Positions 53,548 through 63,989 of a stretch of 64,000 bases of DNA are shown piece by piece (within the stretch, counting starts at the first letter, position 1; the number at the start of each line of letters is the position of its first letter). The stretch is from positions 1-64,000 of the forward strand of contig CAMAUZ010000011.1 in assembly GCA_945861535.1 (NCBI GenBank). Direction: 5' to 3'. The DNA comes from Akkermansia muciniphila. GTDB lineage: Bacteria; Verrucomicrobiota; Verrucomicrobiia; Limisphaerales; BJHT01. Made by a program: the position numbers and the translations under genes. The notes below the pieces were generated by a model. The model was not told the DNA's origin. It worked only from the letters and a program-made list of their open reading frames with translations, and made no database searches.

Positions 53548-56163
53548 ATGCCCGTTCGAATTTACGACATCGCTAAAAAGCTTGGTATTGAAAGCAAGGA
53601 CGTCTTGGTCAAGGCCAAGGAACTGGGCATAACGGCCGCCAAAGTCCCCTCCAGCTCGCTCGACAAAATCACCGCCGAATTCCTCGAAGAAAGTTTGGCC
53701 GCCTTTGCCAAACCGCGCGAGTCCGCCGCCCCACCATCCTCCCCCGGCGAGTCCGCCCCGGTCGCCGCTCCCAAAGAGGAACCGCCGCCGCTCCCACCCC
53801 TGCCCGAACTGATCGTCATCACTGCGCCCGCACCAGTGCCGGTCGTACCGGAGGTGCCCGCGCCTCAACCGATCACCGCCGAACCGCTGCCGTCCGGTGT
53901 CGAGCCAGTCGCGACCACCGAGACCGCGCCCGCTCCGTCTCCCGTCCCCGTCGCCGGAGAAACCGGCCTCGCCACCCCGCCGCCCGCGGTCGCCGCACCA
54001 ACTCCCGCTCCCGCGCCAGCATCCGCTCCCGTTCCGACGCCGCCCCCCGCGGCGGCTCCCAGTTCCAAACCGCCTGCTGCGGCGCTTGGCTCCCTCGTCG
54101 GCCGCGTCGATCTCAGTTCAATGGGCTACCGCAGCCCGCGCGCGGACGAACGCGCGGCAGCCAAGACTCCCCCGCCCCGCCCGGCCCCGCCGACGCGCCA
54201 AGGTCAGGCCCGACCCGGTCAGGACAACCGCGGTGGCGATAATCGCGGTGGCGATCAACGCCGCGGCGGCTACAATCAGCCGCAATCTTCCCGTCCCGCC
54301 CCCGAACCCGCCAAGCCCGCCGAACCCAAGTTCGTCCCGCTCACCACCGGCGAGATCATCACCATGAAGCCGCCCATCGCCATCCGCGATCTGGCCGAGC
54401 GGCTCAAACGAAAACCCTTCCAGCTCATCGCCGACCTGATGGAGTTGAACGTCTTCGCGACGGTCAACCACACCATCGACGAGGTCGTCGCGCAGAAGCT
54501 TTGCGCCAAACACGGGTTCCGCTTTGAAGTGGAGAAACGGGAACGCGGCCAGGGCATCGTTCACGCCCCGAAAAAAGCCAAGGCGAACGACGATTACGAC
54601 ACCGAGGACAAACCCGGCACCCTCAAGCCCCGCCCGCCCGTCGTCACCATCATGGGCCACGTCGATCACGGCAAAACCTCGCTGCTCGACGTCATCCGCA
54701 AAGCCAACGTCGCCGCGGGTGAAGCCGGCGGCATCACCCAGCACATCGGCGCCTACACGATTTCCTTCCCGCACCCGGAGCGGAAAAACGAACTCCAGCA
54801 GATCACCTTCCTCGACACGCCCGGCCACGCGGCCTTCAGCGCCATGCGCGCCCGCGGTGCCAACGTCACCGACATCGTCGTCCTCGTCGTCGCCGCCAAC
54901 GACGGCGTCATGCCACAGACCATCGAGGCGCTCAAGCACGCCCAGGCCGCCAGCACTGAAATCCTCGTCGCCGTCAACAAGTGCGACCATCCCAACGCCA
55001 ACCCGATGCGCGTGCGCCAGCAATTGCAGGAGCACGGTCTCACCTGTGAAGAATGGGGCGGCAAAACCCTCTTCGTCGATGTCTCCGCCATCACCAAGCT
55101 GGGAGTGGACAAGCTCCTCGAAGCCATCCTGCTCCAAGCCGAAGTCATGGAACTCAAGGCCAACCCCGACCGCATGGCCAAGGGCAACGTCATCGAGTCC
55201 GGCATGGAACCCGGCGGCCCCACCGCCACCGTCCTCGTCCGCAAGGGCACGCTCCGCACCGGCGACATCGTTTTGTGCGGCGAGTTTTACGGCAAAGTCC
55301 GCGCGCTCATCACCGAAGAAGGCAAGCGCCTGAAAGAAGCCGGCCCTTCCACCGCCGTGAAATTGCTCGGTCTTAACGGCGTTCCCTTCGCCGGTGCCGA
55401 CTTCGCCGTCGTCGAGTCCGACAAGGCCGCGCGCGATGTCGCCGAGCAACGCCTCTTCGCCCGCAAAGGCGAGGAAAACACCGACAGCACCGCCGGCCGC
55501 AAAGACCGCGTCACCCTCGAGGGTCTCTTCGCCGCGCTCACCGCCGAGCAGGCCAAAGTCCTGCGCGTCGTCATCAAAGGCGACACGCAAGGCTCCGTCG
55601 AAGCCATCGTCGAGGAACTCAAGAAAATCGATTCCACCAAGGTTTCCATCGACATCATCCTCCATGGCGTCGGCACCATCACCGAGAACGACATCAATCT
55701 CGCCGCCGCCTCCAAGGGCGTCGTCCTCGGTTTCCACACCCGCATCGACACCGGCGTGGCCGACAAAGCCAAGCATCAGGGCGTCCAGATCAAGCTCTAC
55801 ACCATCATCTACGAACTCGTGGACGAGGTGAAAGCAGGCATGGCCGGCCTGCTCGATCCCATCGAACGCGAAGTCGTCATCGGGTCCGCCGAAGTCCGCA
55901 AACTCTTCGCGCTCTCCAAGGGCGGCAATGTCGCCGGTTGCTCCGTCGCCTCCGGCCGCGTGCTCAAGGGCAAGGTCCGCGTCATGCGCCGCAAGAGCCT
56001 CATCTACGAGGGCAACACCCTCTCGCTCCGCCGCTTTCAGGACGAGGTCACCGAGGTTCGCGCCGGCATGGAATGCGGCATCCGCATCGATGGCTTCAAC
56101 GACTTCCTCATCGGCGACCTGATCGAGTCCTACACCGTCGAACGCGTCGCCCAAAAGCTCTGA
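53548..56163 (+). CDS. infB: Translation initiation factor IF-2
   Basis: 871 residues from the ATG at 53548, preceded by GGAAG. N-terminal helix ([17 protein letters not shown]), a long Pro/Ala-rich and Gly/Arg-rich linker (about 60-250), IF2_N domain ([19 protein letters not shown]). GTPase domain with G1 GHVDHGKTS (about 370), DTPGHAAF and NKCD, then domains II-IV ending [13 protein letters not shown]-dependent fMet-tRNA delivery to the 30S subunit. It follows nusA after 67 bases. Confidence 0.98.
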   Translation: MPVRIYDIAKKLGIESKDVLVKAKELGITAAKVPSSSLDKITAEFLEESLAAFAKPRESAAPPSSPGESAPVAAPKEEPPPLPPLPELIVITAPAPVPVVPEVPAPQPITAEPLPSGVEPVATTETAPAPSPVPVAGETGLATPPPAVAAPTPAPAPASAPVPTPPPAAAPSSKPPAAALGSLVGRVDLSSMGYRSPRADERAAAKTPPPRPAPPTRQGQARPGQDNRGGDNRGGDQRRGGYNQPQSSRPAPEPAKPAEPKFVPLTTGEIITMKPPIAIRDLAERLKRKPFQLIADLMELNVFATVNHTIDEVVAQKLCAKHGFRFEVEKRERGQGIVHAPKKAKANDDYDTEDKPGTLKPRPPVVTIMGHVDHGKTSLLDVIRKANVAAGEAGGITQHIGAYTISFPHPERKNELQQITFLDTPGHAAFSAMRARGANVTDIVVLVVAANDGVMPQTIEALKHAQAASTEILVAVNKCDHPNANPMRVRQQLQEHGLTCEEWGGKTLFVDVSAITKLGVDKLLEAILLQAEVMELKANPDRMAKGNVIESGMEPGGPTATVLVRKGTLRTGDIVLCGEFYGKVRALITEEGKRLKEAGPSTAVKLLGLNGVPFAGADFAVVESDKAARDVAEQRLFARKGEENTDSTAGRKDRVTLEGLFAALTAEQAKVLRVVIKGDTQGSVEAIVEELKKIDSTKVSIDIILHGVGTITENDINLAAASKGVVLGFHTRIDTGVADKAKHQGVQIKLYTIIYELVDEVKAGMAGLLDPIEREVVIGSAEVRKLFALSKGGNVAGCSVASGRVLKGKVRVMRRKSLIYEGNTLSLRRFQDEVTEVRAGMECGIRIDGFNDFLIGDLIESYTVERVAQKL

Positions 56164-56180
56164 CCCCTGCGGTTGCTGCC

Positions 56181-56558
56181 ATGTCCTCCCTCCGTCTCCA
56201 GCGAGTCGGCGAGCTGCTCAAGCGTGCCATCGGCGAGATCATCCAGCGGGAAATCCCGGTGGGCGAAGCCGGCTTGATCACCGTCAACGAAGTCCAGCCC
56301 GCCACCGATTTGCGCAGCGCCAAGGTCTTCCTCGGCGTCATCGGCAGCCCCGAGCAACGCCGCCACGCCCCTGCCCTGTTGCACAAAATGCGGCCCCGCA
56401 TCCAGTCGCTCGTCGCCCAAGCCGTCGTGTTGCGCTACACGCCCGTCCTCCATTTCGAATTGGACACCACCATCGAGCGCGGTAACCACATCCTGAAGCT
56501 GATCGAGGAAATCGAGAAAACCCTGCCCCCGGAACCCAAGCCCGCGCCCCCGGCATGA
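56181..56558 (+). CDS. rbfA: Ribosome-binding factor A
   Basis: 125 residues from ATG 56181. KH-like RbfA fold: LQRVGELLKRAIGEIIQREI, DLRSAKVFLGVIG, LRYTPVLHFELDTTIERGNH. It matures 16S rRNA in the 30S subunit. 17 bases after infB; its TGA overlaps the ATG of the next gene. Confidence 0.95.
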   Translation: MSSLRLQRVGELLKRAIGEIIQREIPVGEAGLITVNEVQPATDLRSAKVFLGVIGSPEQRRHAPALLHKMRPRIQSLVAQAVVLRYTPVLHFELDTTIERGNHILKLIEEIEKTLPPEPKPAPPA

Positions 56559-57541
56559 AGCCCGCCCCCAAAACCATTCAGCGCATTCTCGAAGGCATCG
56601 CGCAAAGCGAGACGATCTGCGTCGTCGGCCACATCCGCCCGGACGGCGACTGCATCGGCTCGCAGCTTGGCCTCACACTCGCGCTGCAAAACGCCGGCAA
56701 AAAAGTCACCTGCTGGAACCAAGACCCCGTCCCCGCGAAACTCCACTTTCTCGACCCCGACAAAATCGTCCAGCAACCCCGCGCCGGCAGCGCCTTCGAC
56801 TGCGTGATCGCCACCGACTGCGCCAGCTTCGAGCGCCTCGGCTCCGTCGGCGAATTCATCAAGGACCGCAAACTCCTCATCAACATCGACCACCACGCCA
56901 GCAACACCCGCTACGGCGATTGCAACTGGATTTCCCCGCGCGAACCCTCCAGCGGCGAACTCATCCTCAAGCTCGCCAAGGCCGCCCGCTGGCCCATCAC
57001 GCCGCCCATCGCCGACTGCCTCTTCACCGCCATCTCGACCGACACCGGCTCCTTCCAATACGCCAGCACCCGCCCCGCGACCTATCATGCCGCCGCCGAA
57101 CTGGTGAAACGCGGTGCCGATCTCGCCAAGGTTTGCAACGAGGTTTACCAATCCTATCCCCTTTCCCGCGTCCGCCTCCTGCGCCACGTTTACAATCACT
57201 TTCACCTCCTCCACCAGAATCGCATCGCCTACTTCTGGTTGAAGAAAGCCGACTACGACCGCACCGGCGCGGCGCCCAGCGACAGCGAAGGTCTCATCGA
57301 CCACATCCGCGACATCGAACCCGTGGTCGTCGCCTGCACCTTCGAGGAAGCCGAACCCGGCCTCACCCGCATCAGCCTCCGCTCGAAAAGCCAGAAGGTG
57401 AATGTCAACACCATCGCCACCCAGTTCGGCGGCGGCGGCCACCACGCCGCGGCCGGCGCGCGCACGCCCGGCTCCCCGCTCTCCGTCCAGCGCCGCGTCC
57501 TCAAAGCCATCAAGCAGGCCATCGACGCTGCGGGCGAATAG
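56555..57541 (+). CDS. nrnA: DHH phosphoesterase, NrnA-type
   Basis: 328 residues. DHH motifs GHIRPDGDCIGS, DCASFERLG and NIDHHASNT, and C-terminal DHHA1 with QFGGGGHHAAAGAR. NrnA proteins degrade short RNAs and dephosphorylate 3'-phosphoadenosine 5'-phosphate; some homologs hydrolyse cyclic dinucleotide products. ATGA overlap with rbfA shows translational coupling and matches the common rbfA-nrnA-truB order. Confidence 0.92.
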   Translation: MKPAPKTIQRILEGIAQSETICVVGHIRPDGDCIGSQLGLTLALQNAGKKVTCWNQDPVPAKLHFLDPDKIVQQPRAGSAFDCVIATDCASFERLGSVGEFIKDRKLLINIDHHASNTRYGDCNWISPREPSSGELILKLAKAARWPITPPIADCLFTAISTDTGSFQYASTRPATYHAAAELVKRGADLAKVCNEVYQSYPLSRVRLLRHVYNHFHLLHQNRIAYFWLKKADYDRTGAAPSDSEGLIDHIRDIEPVVVACTFEEAEPGLTRISLRSKSQKVNVNTIATQFGGGGHHAAAGARTPGSPLSVQRRVLKAIKQAIDAAGE

Positions 57542-57584
57542 CTATGCCTCGTCCCGATTGCGAATGGCAGGCAGCGGGGGCGGG

Positions 57585-58052
57585 GAAAAGCTCAAAGCTC
57601 AAAGCTCAAAGCTCAAGGGAAGTACCAAGCCCCAAGCTTCAACCCTCGCCTGTGAGTCGCTTCCCACGGAGCGACCGGCCAAGCCGTAACGATGCAGTGA
57701 AGGCGACCGGAGCGCAGCCTTCAGGCCGCAGAAACGTCCACCCGCAGCGACCGTCCCAGACCACCCGAACCCGTCCCAGCGCTCCCCATTTCGTATCCGC
57801 GCACGGCCCCCCTGTAGCGCAGACTTCCCAGTCTGCTGTATCGCAGGTTTCCAAACCTGCGGGCGGTCCGACCACCCGCAACGCCTCGACTTGCCGAATA
57901 CGCGCGAAACTCCGTGGCCCCTGCCGATTTGGAAATCGGCAATGCCGCAGCTTTGGAAACCTGCGCTACGCAGGCCGTGCGCGAATGCGCCCGATGAATC
58001 TTGGTCCTTGGCTCTTCCCTTGAGCTTTGAGCTTTAAGCTTTGAGCTTTTCC
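57585..58052. repeat. Nested block: family H around families D and E
   Basis: The outer family H arms are 57585-57622 (AAAGCTCAAAGCTCAAAGCT) and about 58018-58050 (inverted). Inside, a family D half copy (about 57709-57735) is followed by the complete family E cassette (57813-57970). It fills the gap between nrnA and truB, inside what is usually one operon. Confidence 0.88.
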
Positions 58053-58065
58053 CCCTCCCCCATCT

Positions 58066-58782
58066 ATGCACGCTTTCTCCTCCCTCGACGGTGCGCTCCT
58101 CATCGACAAACCCGCCGGCCCGACCTCGCACGATGTCGTTGACTACATCCGCGGCTACTTTGACCTCCAGAAAGTCGGCCACTGCGGCACCCTTGACCCC
58201 AACGCCACCGGCCTGCTGATCATGGTCCTCGGCCGCGCCACCAAGCTCTCCGAGAAACTCATGGCCGACGACAAAGTGTACGAAGGCTGCATCCGTTTCG
58301 GCATCGCCACCAACAGCTACGACGCCGCCGGCGAAGTCACCGCGACCCTTCCGGTTCCGCCCCTGTCCGTCGAAAAACTCGCGCCCGCGTGCGAACCCTT
58401 TCTCGGCGACATCCAGCAGATTCCCCCCATGGTTTCCGCGGTGAAACTCGGCGGCGTGCCCCTCTACAAACTCGCCCGCAAGGGCATCGAAGTGGAACGC
58501 AAACCCCGCCTCGTCCACATCTACAGCTTCAGCTTCCTCGCCTACGACGAGCCATTCGGCTGGTTCCGCGTCGCCTGCACCAAGGGCACCTACGTCCGCG
58601 CCATCGCCCACGAACTCGGCCAGAACCTCGGCTGCGGCGCGCACCTCCAGACCCTCCGCCGCACCGTCAGCGGCCGCTTCGATGTCGCCGACGCCATCCC
58701 GATGGAAGACCTCTGCAAGATGCCTTTCGCCGACGTGCAGAAACGCATCATCCCCTTCCTCACCCTCGCCGCCCAAGGCTGA
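58066..58782 (+). CDS. truB: tRNA pseudouridine(55) synthase TruB
   Basis: 238 residues. Catalytic Asp D44 in HCGTLDPNATG, DKPAGPTSHDVV and CTKGTYVRAIAHELG. It makes pseudouridine 55 of tRNA. At 238 residues it is shorter than E. coli TruB (about 314), lacking the C-terminal PUA domain, as in many bacteria. Separated from nrnA by a repeat block. Confidence 0.95.
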   Translation: MHAFSSLDGALLIDKPAGPTSHDVVDYIRGYFDLQKVGHCGTLDPNATGLLIMVLGRATKLSEKLMADDKVYEGCIRFGIATNSYDAAGEVTATLPVPPLSVEKLAPACEPFLGDIQQIPPMVSAVKLGGVPLYKLARKGIEVERKPRLVHIYSFSFLAYDEPFGWFRVACTKGTYVRAIAHELGQNLGCGAHLQTLRRTVSGRFDVADAIPMEDLCKMPFADVQKRIIPFLTLAAQG

Positions 58783-58821
58783 CGCGCCAGGTGCCGGTGA
58801 CTTTCGGCAGAGGGATTTTTT

Positions 58822-58917
58822 AAACCACGGATGGACACGGATGGACACGGATAAAAACCGAACCATGAACATCGCCACCGCAAACCTCCCCTTCCCATCC
58901 GTGTCCCTCCGTGGTTA
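58822..58917. repeat. Palindromic cassette (ACCACGGATGGACACGG)
   Basis: Arms 58822-58848 (AAACCACGGATGGACACGGA) and 58896-58917 (inverted) lie between truB and ribF. Style related to the cassettes at 2865 and 44222. Confidence 0.85.
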
Positions 58918-58937
58918 ATAAAATTCCCACCCCGAGG

Positions 58938-59864
58938 ATGAACCTCATCCGCCATCCACACGAACTCCCCGCCGCGCCGCGCCGCGTCTGCGTCGCCATC
59001 GGCACGTTTGATGGCGTCCACCTCGGCCACCAACAGGTCCTCCGGCAGGCGCTCATGAACGCCCGCCAGCACGGCGCGCTCGCCGTCGTCGTGACCTTCG
59101 ACGCCCACCCCGCCACCGTCGTCGCCCCCGGACGCATCCCGCCGCTCCTCTACTCCCTGCCCCAGAAACTCCGCGCCATCGAATCCCTCGGCCTGGACGC
59201 CACCCTGCTCCTCCACTTCGACCGCGCCCTGAGCGAACAGCCCGCCGAGGACTTCATCCGCGCCCTCGTCCGCGACTGCGGCCACGTCCACAGCATCTGC
59301 GTCGGCGCGCACTTCACCTTCGGCCACCAACGCGGGGGTAATGTGGAACTCCTCCGCCGGCTTGGTGCCGAACTTAACTTCGCCGTTCACGACCTCGCCT
59401 CCGTCGCCCTCGACGGCGAGACCGTCAGCAGCACCCGTATCCGCGAAGCCATCCGCGCCGGCAACCTTGATGCCGCCAGCCAGATGCTCGGCCGCGCCTA
59501 CGCCCTCGCCGGCACCGTCATTCCCGGCGATCAAGTCGGCCGGCGCCTCGGCTTCCCCACCGCCAACCTCGATACCCGCGGCCTCATCCTTCCCCCCAAC
59601 GGAGTCTATGCCGTCCTGGCCCACACCCGGCAGACCACCCACTTCGCCGCCCTCAACATCGGCCTCCGCCCGACCCGCGCCCAGCCCACGCCCCAAGTCC
59701 ACGTCGAAGCCCATCTTCTCGATTACACCGGCGACCTCTACGGCACCGAACTCGAACTGACCGTGGTGGAAAAACTCCGCGACGAAATCCACTTCCCCGA
59801 CCTCCCCGCCCTCCGCGCCCAAATCGCCCGCGACATTGACCACGCCCGCGCCGTGCTGGCCTGA
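58938..59864 (+). CDS. ribF: Bifunctional riboflavin kinase/FAD synthetase
   Basis: 308 residues from the ATG at 58938. N-terminal FAD synthetase with IGTFDGVHLGH; C-terminal riboflavin kinase with GRRLGFPTANLD (about 201) and the ending VVEKLRDEIHFPDLPALR. It makes FMN then FAD. truB-ribF order is standard. Confidence 0.96.
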   Translation: MNLIRHPHELPAAPRRVCVAIGTFDGVHLGHQQVLRQALMNARQHGALAVVVTFDAHPATVVAPGRIPPLLYSLPQKLRAIESLGLDATLLLHFDRALSEQPAEDFIRALVRDCGHVHSICVGAHFTFGHQRGGNVELLRRLGAELNFAVHDLASVALDGETVSSTRIREAIRAGNLDAASQMLGRAYALAGTVIPGDQVGRRLGFPTANLDTRGLILPPNGVYAVLAHTRQTTHFAALNIGLRPTRAQPTPQVHVEAHLLDYTGDLYGTELELTVVEKLRDEIHFPDLPALRAQIARDIDHARAVLA

Positions 59865-59989
59865 ATTCCGGGGATGTGGCGGGGATTGTTTTTCAGCAGT
59901 GCCGGTTCGTGCCGGTCAGTGATTTCCGGTCCGGCAGCCTGAGCAACGGATGGATGTACGCTGACCGGCATCGGCTTGGCCTTTGACTG

Positions 59990-60068
59990 GGTAGGGCGCG
60001 CCTGTCCCCAGCGCGCCGCTATCCGTGCGGGCACGCAACCGGCGCGCTGAGGACAGACGCGCCCTACC
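59990..60068. repeat. Palindromic cassette, family C, copy 3
   Basis: Arms 59990-60017 and 60041-60068 (GGTAGGGCGCG...GCGCGCC type) after ribF. The nearby stretch 59865-59989 and 60069-60184 has no supported gene. Confidence 0.88.
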
Positions 60069-60184
60069 AGAGCCGCCCCATCGGCAGGCAGTTGGCGACC
60101 GATGCCGACGCGGGGACCGCAAGCTCCGGTCATTCGAATCAGAACCGCGGAGAATCAGAGTGTTTAGGTGTTCAGGCGCATCGT

Positions 60185-60680
60185 GCTGGCATTTAGAACG
60201 CTCGTTTTAGCAGCAGGAGCAGTGGCTTTGACGTTTTAATCGACGGTTTTTGCCTCTGCCTGATGGGTGGTGACGTTTGGATCGCCAGCTTTGGCATCTG
60301 GGGTATCGATCCTGGTATCGGGAGGGCCAGTCTTGGCCTCAGGAGTAAAATCAATCGTAACTGGAGGAGTAGCTTTGGTATCGGGACGCTCAGGTGCAAT
60401 GTCTGGACGGTCAACTTCTGTATTCCGGCAGGCACCTTCCCTATTACGGCGAGCAACTGCCGTATTCCGGCAGGCAACCTCCCTATTGCGGCGATCAACT
60501 TTCTTGTTCCGGCGTGCAACTTCCCTATTTCCGCGAGCAACTTTCGTATTCCGGCAGGCAACTTCCATATTGCGGCAGTCAACTTCCGTGTTCCGGCAGT
60601 CCACTTCCATATTCGGGCGGTCAGGTTTCCTACTTGGACGATCTGAATTTGTGTCTGGATCGTTAGTTCTGGCATAGGGA
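60185..60680. repeat. 21-bp-period degenerate array open in several frames
   Basis: About 23 degenerate copies of a 21-base unit such as TATTCCGGCAGGCAACTTCC. Because the period is a multiple of three, translations show heptapeptide repeats in several frames; the longest on the minus strand covers 60193-60675 with ATG at 60675 (160 residues, PAGIRKLLAEIGKL-type), and the plus strand has 60267-60677. Plus-frame stops at 60240 and 60261 limit one reading. GC is lower than the surroundings. Which frame, if any, is translated cannot be decided here. 60681-60881 has no further gene. Confidence 0.8.
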
Positions 60681-60881
60681 GCTATTGCTTTGGATTTGGT
60701 TTAGCTTCCCCAATGCCGATCTTGGTGCTCCTAAAGATGGAAGGGTGGCTTGAATGGTTCTGGGAACCACCCGGATGATCGGATCAATGGCTCGGCGGCA
60801 AACTATTGATGCTTCCCATGCGCTTTACGCTCGGCGAACGCTGAGCTTTCCCTCCCCAATCCCCATACCCGACCGCCCCGT

Positions 60882-63848
60882 TTACGCCGCCCCTTCCTGC
60901 ACCAACGTATTCACCGCCGCCGCCAGCTCTTCCATCTTGTAAGGCTTCGCCACCACGCCCTTGAAGCCGTAGTGCCGATAGTTCGCCATCACCGCGTCGT
61001 TCGAGTACCCGCTCGACACAATCACCCGGGCCGTCGGGTCCAATTCCAGCAAGCGTTTGATCGCTTCCTTCCCCCCCATGCCGCCGGGAATGGTCAGGTC
61101 CATGATCACGGCGGCGAAGGGCTGCCCCGTCGCCTTCGCCTCGCCGTACATCCGCAGCGCCTCGGTCCCATCGGGTGCCGTCTCCACCTGATAGCCCAGT
61201 TGGCTCAGGCCCATCACGGCCAGCTCCCGGATCAGGGCCTCGTCGTCCATCACCAGCACCCGGCCTTTGCCGCGGGGCGCGACCAGTTTGGGCTGCAAGC
61301 TCTTCTCCACGGGTTTGTTGGAGGCCGGCAGATGAATGCGAAAGGTCGTGCCGCGCCCCAGCTCCGACTCGACCGTGAGCATCCCGTCGTGCTTCTTGAT
61401 GATCGAGTACGATGTCGCCAAACCCAGCCCGCTGCCCTTCTGCTTGGTCGTGAAATAGGGATCAAAAATGTGCGGCAGATGCTCCGGCGCGATCCCGACG
61501 CCCCGGTCCGCCAGCGAAACCCGCAGATACGGTCCGGGCTTCAAGCCCTGCGCGTCGCCGGCCGCCAGCGTCACATTTTCCGCCACCACCCGGATCACCC
61601 CGCCGTCCGGCATCGCCTGCACGGCGTTGAGCACGAGGTTGTGAATCACCTGGCTCATCTGCCCTTCGTCCACCTCCGCCGTCCACAGGCCCGGCGCCAG
61701 GTCAAACTCACAGCGGACATTGGCCCCGCGCAGGGCGAAGGTGGCGGATTCCTTGATCAATTCTTTCAACGACGCCGTGTGCTTGAGCGGCGCGCCGCCC
61801 TTGGCAAACGTGAGCAACTGCTGGGTCAAATCCTTCGCCCGCAGCGACGCCCGTTCCGCCTCGCCCAGCCGCGGATACAACCGGTCGGTGGGGTCGCAAT
61901 ACATTTTGGCGAGCGACAGGTTGCCGAGAATCGCCGTGAGGATGTTGTTGAAGTCATGCGCGATCCCGCCCGCGAGAATGCCGAGCGACTCCAGTTTGTC
62001 GGCCCGCAGCGATTCCTCGAACATGTTCTTCTGCTCGGTGATGTCGCGGAACACGAGGATCGCGCCGAGGTCGCCGCCGTCGCGATCCAGAATCTTCGCG
62101 GCGCTGCTGGCGATCACCCGCTCGGTGCCGTCCTTGGCGATCAACACGGCGTAATGCGGCAGCTCGAAGATGTAGCCCGTGTCGAACAGCCGCTGGATGG
62201 GACCGAGGCAGCGTTCGCGCGTCTTGTGATCGACCACATGGAATATCTCCTGCAGCGGCCGGCCGTACGCCAGCGACAGCCGCCAGCCGGTTAGCTTCTC
62301 AGCCACGTTGTTGACCAGCGAAACCTTCCCGGCGACATCGAGCGTGATCACGCCATCGCCAATCGACCGCAATGTCACCGCCAGCCGCTCCTTTTCCGCC
62401 GCGAGGTCGGCCTCCGCGCGGCGATGCTCGGTGATGTCGAACATCGAGCCGAGCATCCGCACCGCCAGCCCCTGCCGGTCCTTCACGATGTAACCGCGGT
62501 CGATCACCTCCGCATACGAGCCGTCCCGGCGCTGAAACCGATACTCGTCCGCCCAGAATTCGCTCCCCGTCTGCACCGCCGTCTCGCGCCCGCTGGCGAT
62601 CCGTTTCCGGTCCTTGGGATGCACCCGATCGAGCCACCAATCCACCTTCGCCTGCACCTGCTCGGGCGGATACCCGAACTTGTCCAGCATCGCGCCGTTC
62701 CACGTCATGATTCCGCCCGTGATGTCCCAGTCCCAGATCACATCGTTGGTCGCCTTCTCCACCAGGCGGTCCCGCTCGTGGCTCCGGCGCAGGTTCTCGT
62801 TCAGGTGCTCCGCCAGTTTCCGCGCCCGGTCCTGCGTCCACGCAATGCCGAACAACGAAAAGGAAACAATCAACCCGCCGACCAGCACCAGATAGCCGAG
62901 GTAATGCTGCGAATCCGCCTCGAACGCCGGGAGGCTCGACGCCCGAAAAATCCACCGCCGCCCGAAGATTCCCAGCGAATGCTCCACCTGCATGCGGGGA
63001 TGCGGCGGCACCGCGACGTCCTTCTCGCCCCCCACGCGAAAGAGCAGACTGCGCGACCGGCCGCCATCGCTGTCGAAAACTTCCAGCGCCACATCCCCCG
63101 GCACCCCGGAATCGCCCAGCCCGCGCATGAATGCCGGCAGTTGCACCAACGCCACGACAAAGCCATCCAGCCCCTCGCGCCGCCGGGCCGACGTCGGCTC
63201 CACGCCGCCGGACTGGTAGGCCGGCAGGTACACGATCAAGCCCTCCGCGCCCCGGTCCGGCAGCAACGGATACAACTCCACCTTCCCCGTCGCCACCGCC
63301 TGGCCCGTGTCGCGCGCGCGATCCATCGCCAGCCGGTGTTCCTCCGCAAACCCCACGTCCGTGCCCAGCACGCCATGCTGGATCGCGTCATACGGCTCGA
63401 ACTGCACCACGGGGAAATATTCCGCGCGATTGTCCTCCCCCACGATGGCGTAACCCGCCAGGCCCTGCATCCGCATCCAGGCCTCGTGCGCCTCGCGCTC
63501 CGCCGCCGGCACCCGCTGCGCGTAGGCCAGCCGCCGCACGGCAGGAAAGCGCTGCGCCAGATTCAGGCTCGTGAAATACTGATTCCACTGGGCGCGGGTG
63601 ATGTTCGTGCGCGACGAAACAAAACCGCGCACGCCATTCAACAGGTCGGTGTGATGCGTCGCCGCCGCCGCCACCACCTTCGCCCGCTCCTCCACCGCCC
63701 GGTCGAACCGCAATCGATCCCGCTCCAGAGCGATCTCGCGAACCAAGTAATACGCCGTCACCGTCGGCACCAACGAGAGCAGCAGGACGAGATACGCCGC
63801 GCCAAAGCGGCTCTTCGTCCGGGCCAGTGTTTGATACCACGCGCTCAT
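60882..63848 (-). CDS. CHASE-PAS hybrid histidine kinase
   Basis: 988 residues from the ATG at 63848. One membrane segment (about 20-40), a periplasmic CHASE-type sensor (about 45-270, VRGFVSSRTNITRAQWNQYF), a second membrane segment (about 305-325), two PAS domains (about 350-580). Histidine kinase with H631 in GGIAHDFNNILTAILGNL, HATPase_c (GLGLATSYSI). Fused receiver domain (D917 in VIMDLTIP) at the C-terminus. No response regulator is adjacent; phosphotransfer goes to the fused receiver first. The frame above the ATG (to 63983) includes family H repeat and is not used. Confidence 0.93.
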   Translation of the reverse strand: MSAWYQTLARTKSRFGAAYLVLLLSLVPTVTAYYLVREIALERDRLRFDRAVEERAKVVAAAATHHTDLLNGVRGFVSSRTNITRAQWNQYFTSLNLAQRFPAVRRLAYAQRVPAAEREAHEAWMRMQGLAGYAIVGEDNRAEYFPVVQFEPYDAIQHGVLGTDVGFAEEHRLAMDRARDTGQAVATGKVELYPLLPDRGAEGLIVYLPAYQSGGVEPTSARRREGLDGFVVALVQLPAFMRGLGDSGVPGDVALEVFDSDGGRSRSLLFRVGGEKDVAVPPHPRMQVEHSLGIFGRRWIFRASSLPAFEADSQHYLGYLVLVGGLIVSFSLFGIAWTQDRARKLAEHLNENLRRSHERDRLVEKATNDVIWDWDITGGIMTWNGAMLDKFGYPPEQVQAKVDWWLDRVHPKDRKRIASGRETAVQTGSEFWADEYRFQRRDGSYAEVIDRGYIVKDRQGLAVRMLGSMFDITEHRRAEADLAAEKERLAVTLRSIGDGVITLDVAGKVSLVNNVAEKLTGWRLSLAYGRPLQEIFHVVDHKTRERCLGPIQRLFDTGYIFELPHYAVLIAKDGTERVIASSAAKILDRDGGDLGAILVFRDITEQKNMFEESLRADKLESLGILAGGIAHDFNNILTAILGNLSLAKMYCDPTDRLYPRLGEAERASLRAKDLTQQLLTFAKGGAPLKHTASLKELIKESATFALRGANVRCEFDLAPGLWTAEVDEGQMSQVIHNLVLNAVQAMPDGGVIRVVAENVTLAAGDAQGLKPGPYLRVSLADRGVGIAPEHLPHIFDPYFTTKQKGSGLGLATSYSIIKKHDGMLTVESELGRGTTFRIHLPASNKPVEKSLQPKLVAPRGKGRVLVMDDEALIRELAVMGLSQLGYQVETAPDGTEALRMYGEAKATGQPFAAVIMDLTIPGGMGGKEAIKRLLELDPTARVIVSSGYSNDAVMANYRHYGFKGVVAKPYKMEELAAAVNTLVQEGAA

Positions 63849-63965
63849 TCTTCGCGCGTACGCTAACCCGCCGCCTGCCCCGTGCCAAAGCCATTTCCCG
63901 TCCTCCCGCAAAACCGCTGCGTCCCGCGATCGGTGGCAGACCGGAGGGCGGCGGAAGCTCCAAGA

Positions 63966-63989
63966 ATAAAGCTCAAAGCTCAAGGGAAG
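63966..63989. repeat. Family H arm at the window edge
   Basis: AATAAAGCTCAAAGCTCAAG, as at 31561 and 57585; its partner may lie beyond the window. Confidence 0.8.

Noticed and set aside
53508-53640. Small ORF beginning ATG AAA ACC ATG overlapping the infB start
   Set aside because: Out of frame with infB, no recognised product and no good ribosome-binding site; probably chance.
54118-56154. Long minus-strand open frame opposite infB
   Set aside because: It is an acidic antisense shadow; infB motifs occupy the plus strand without gaps.
57585-57622. AAAGCTC direct repeats as a possible CRISPR array
   Set aside because: Units are 7 bases with no spacers; they are family H dispersed arms found elsewhere.
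58793-58818. TGCCG/CGGCA stem followed by six T after truB
   Set aside because: Stem of five pairs separated from the T-run by several bases; too weak to call a terminator.
60121-60160. CATTCGAATC as a possible tRNA T-arm
   Set aside because: No acceptor stem or anticodon arm can be built around it.
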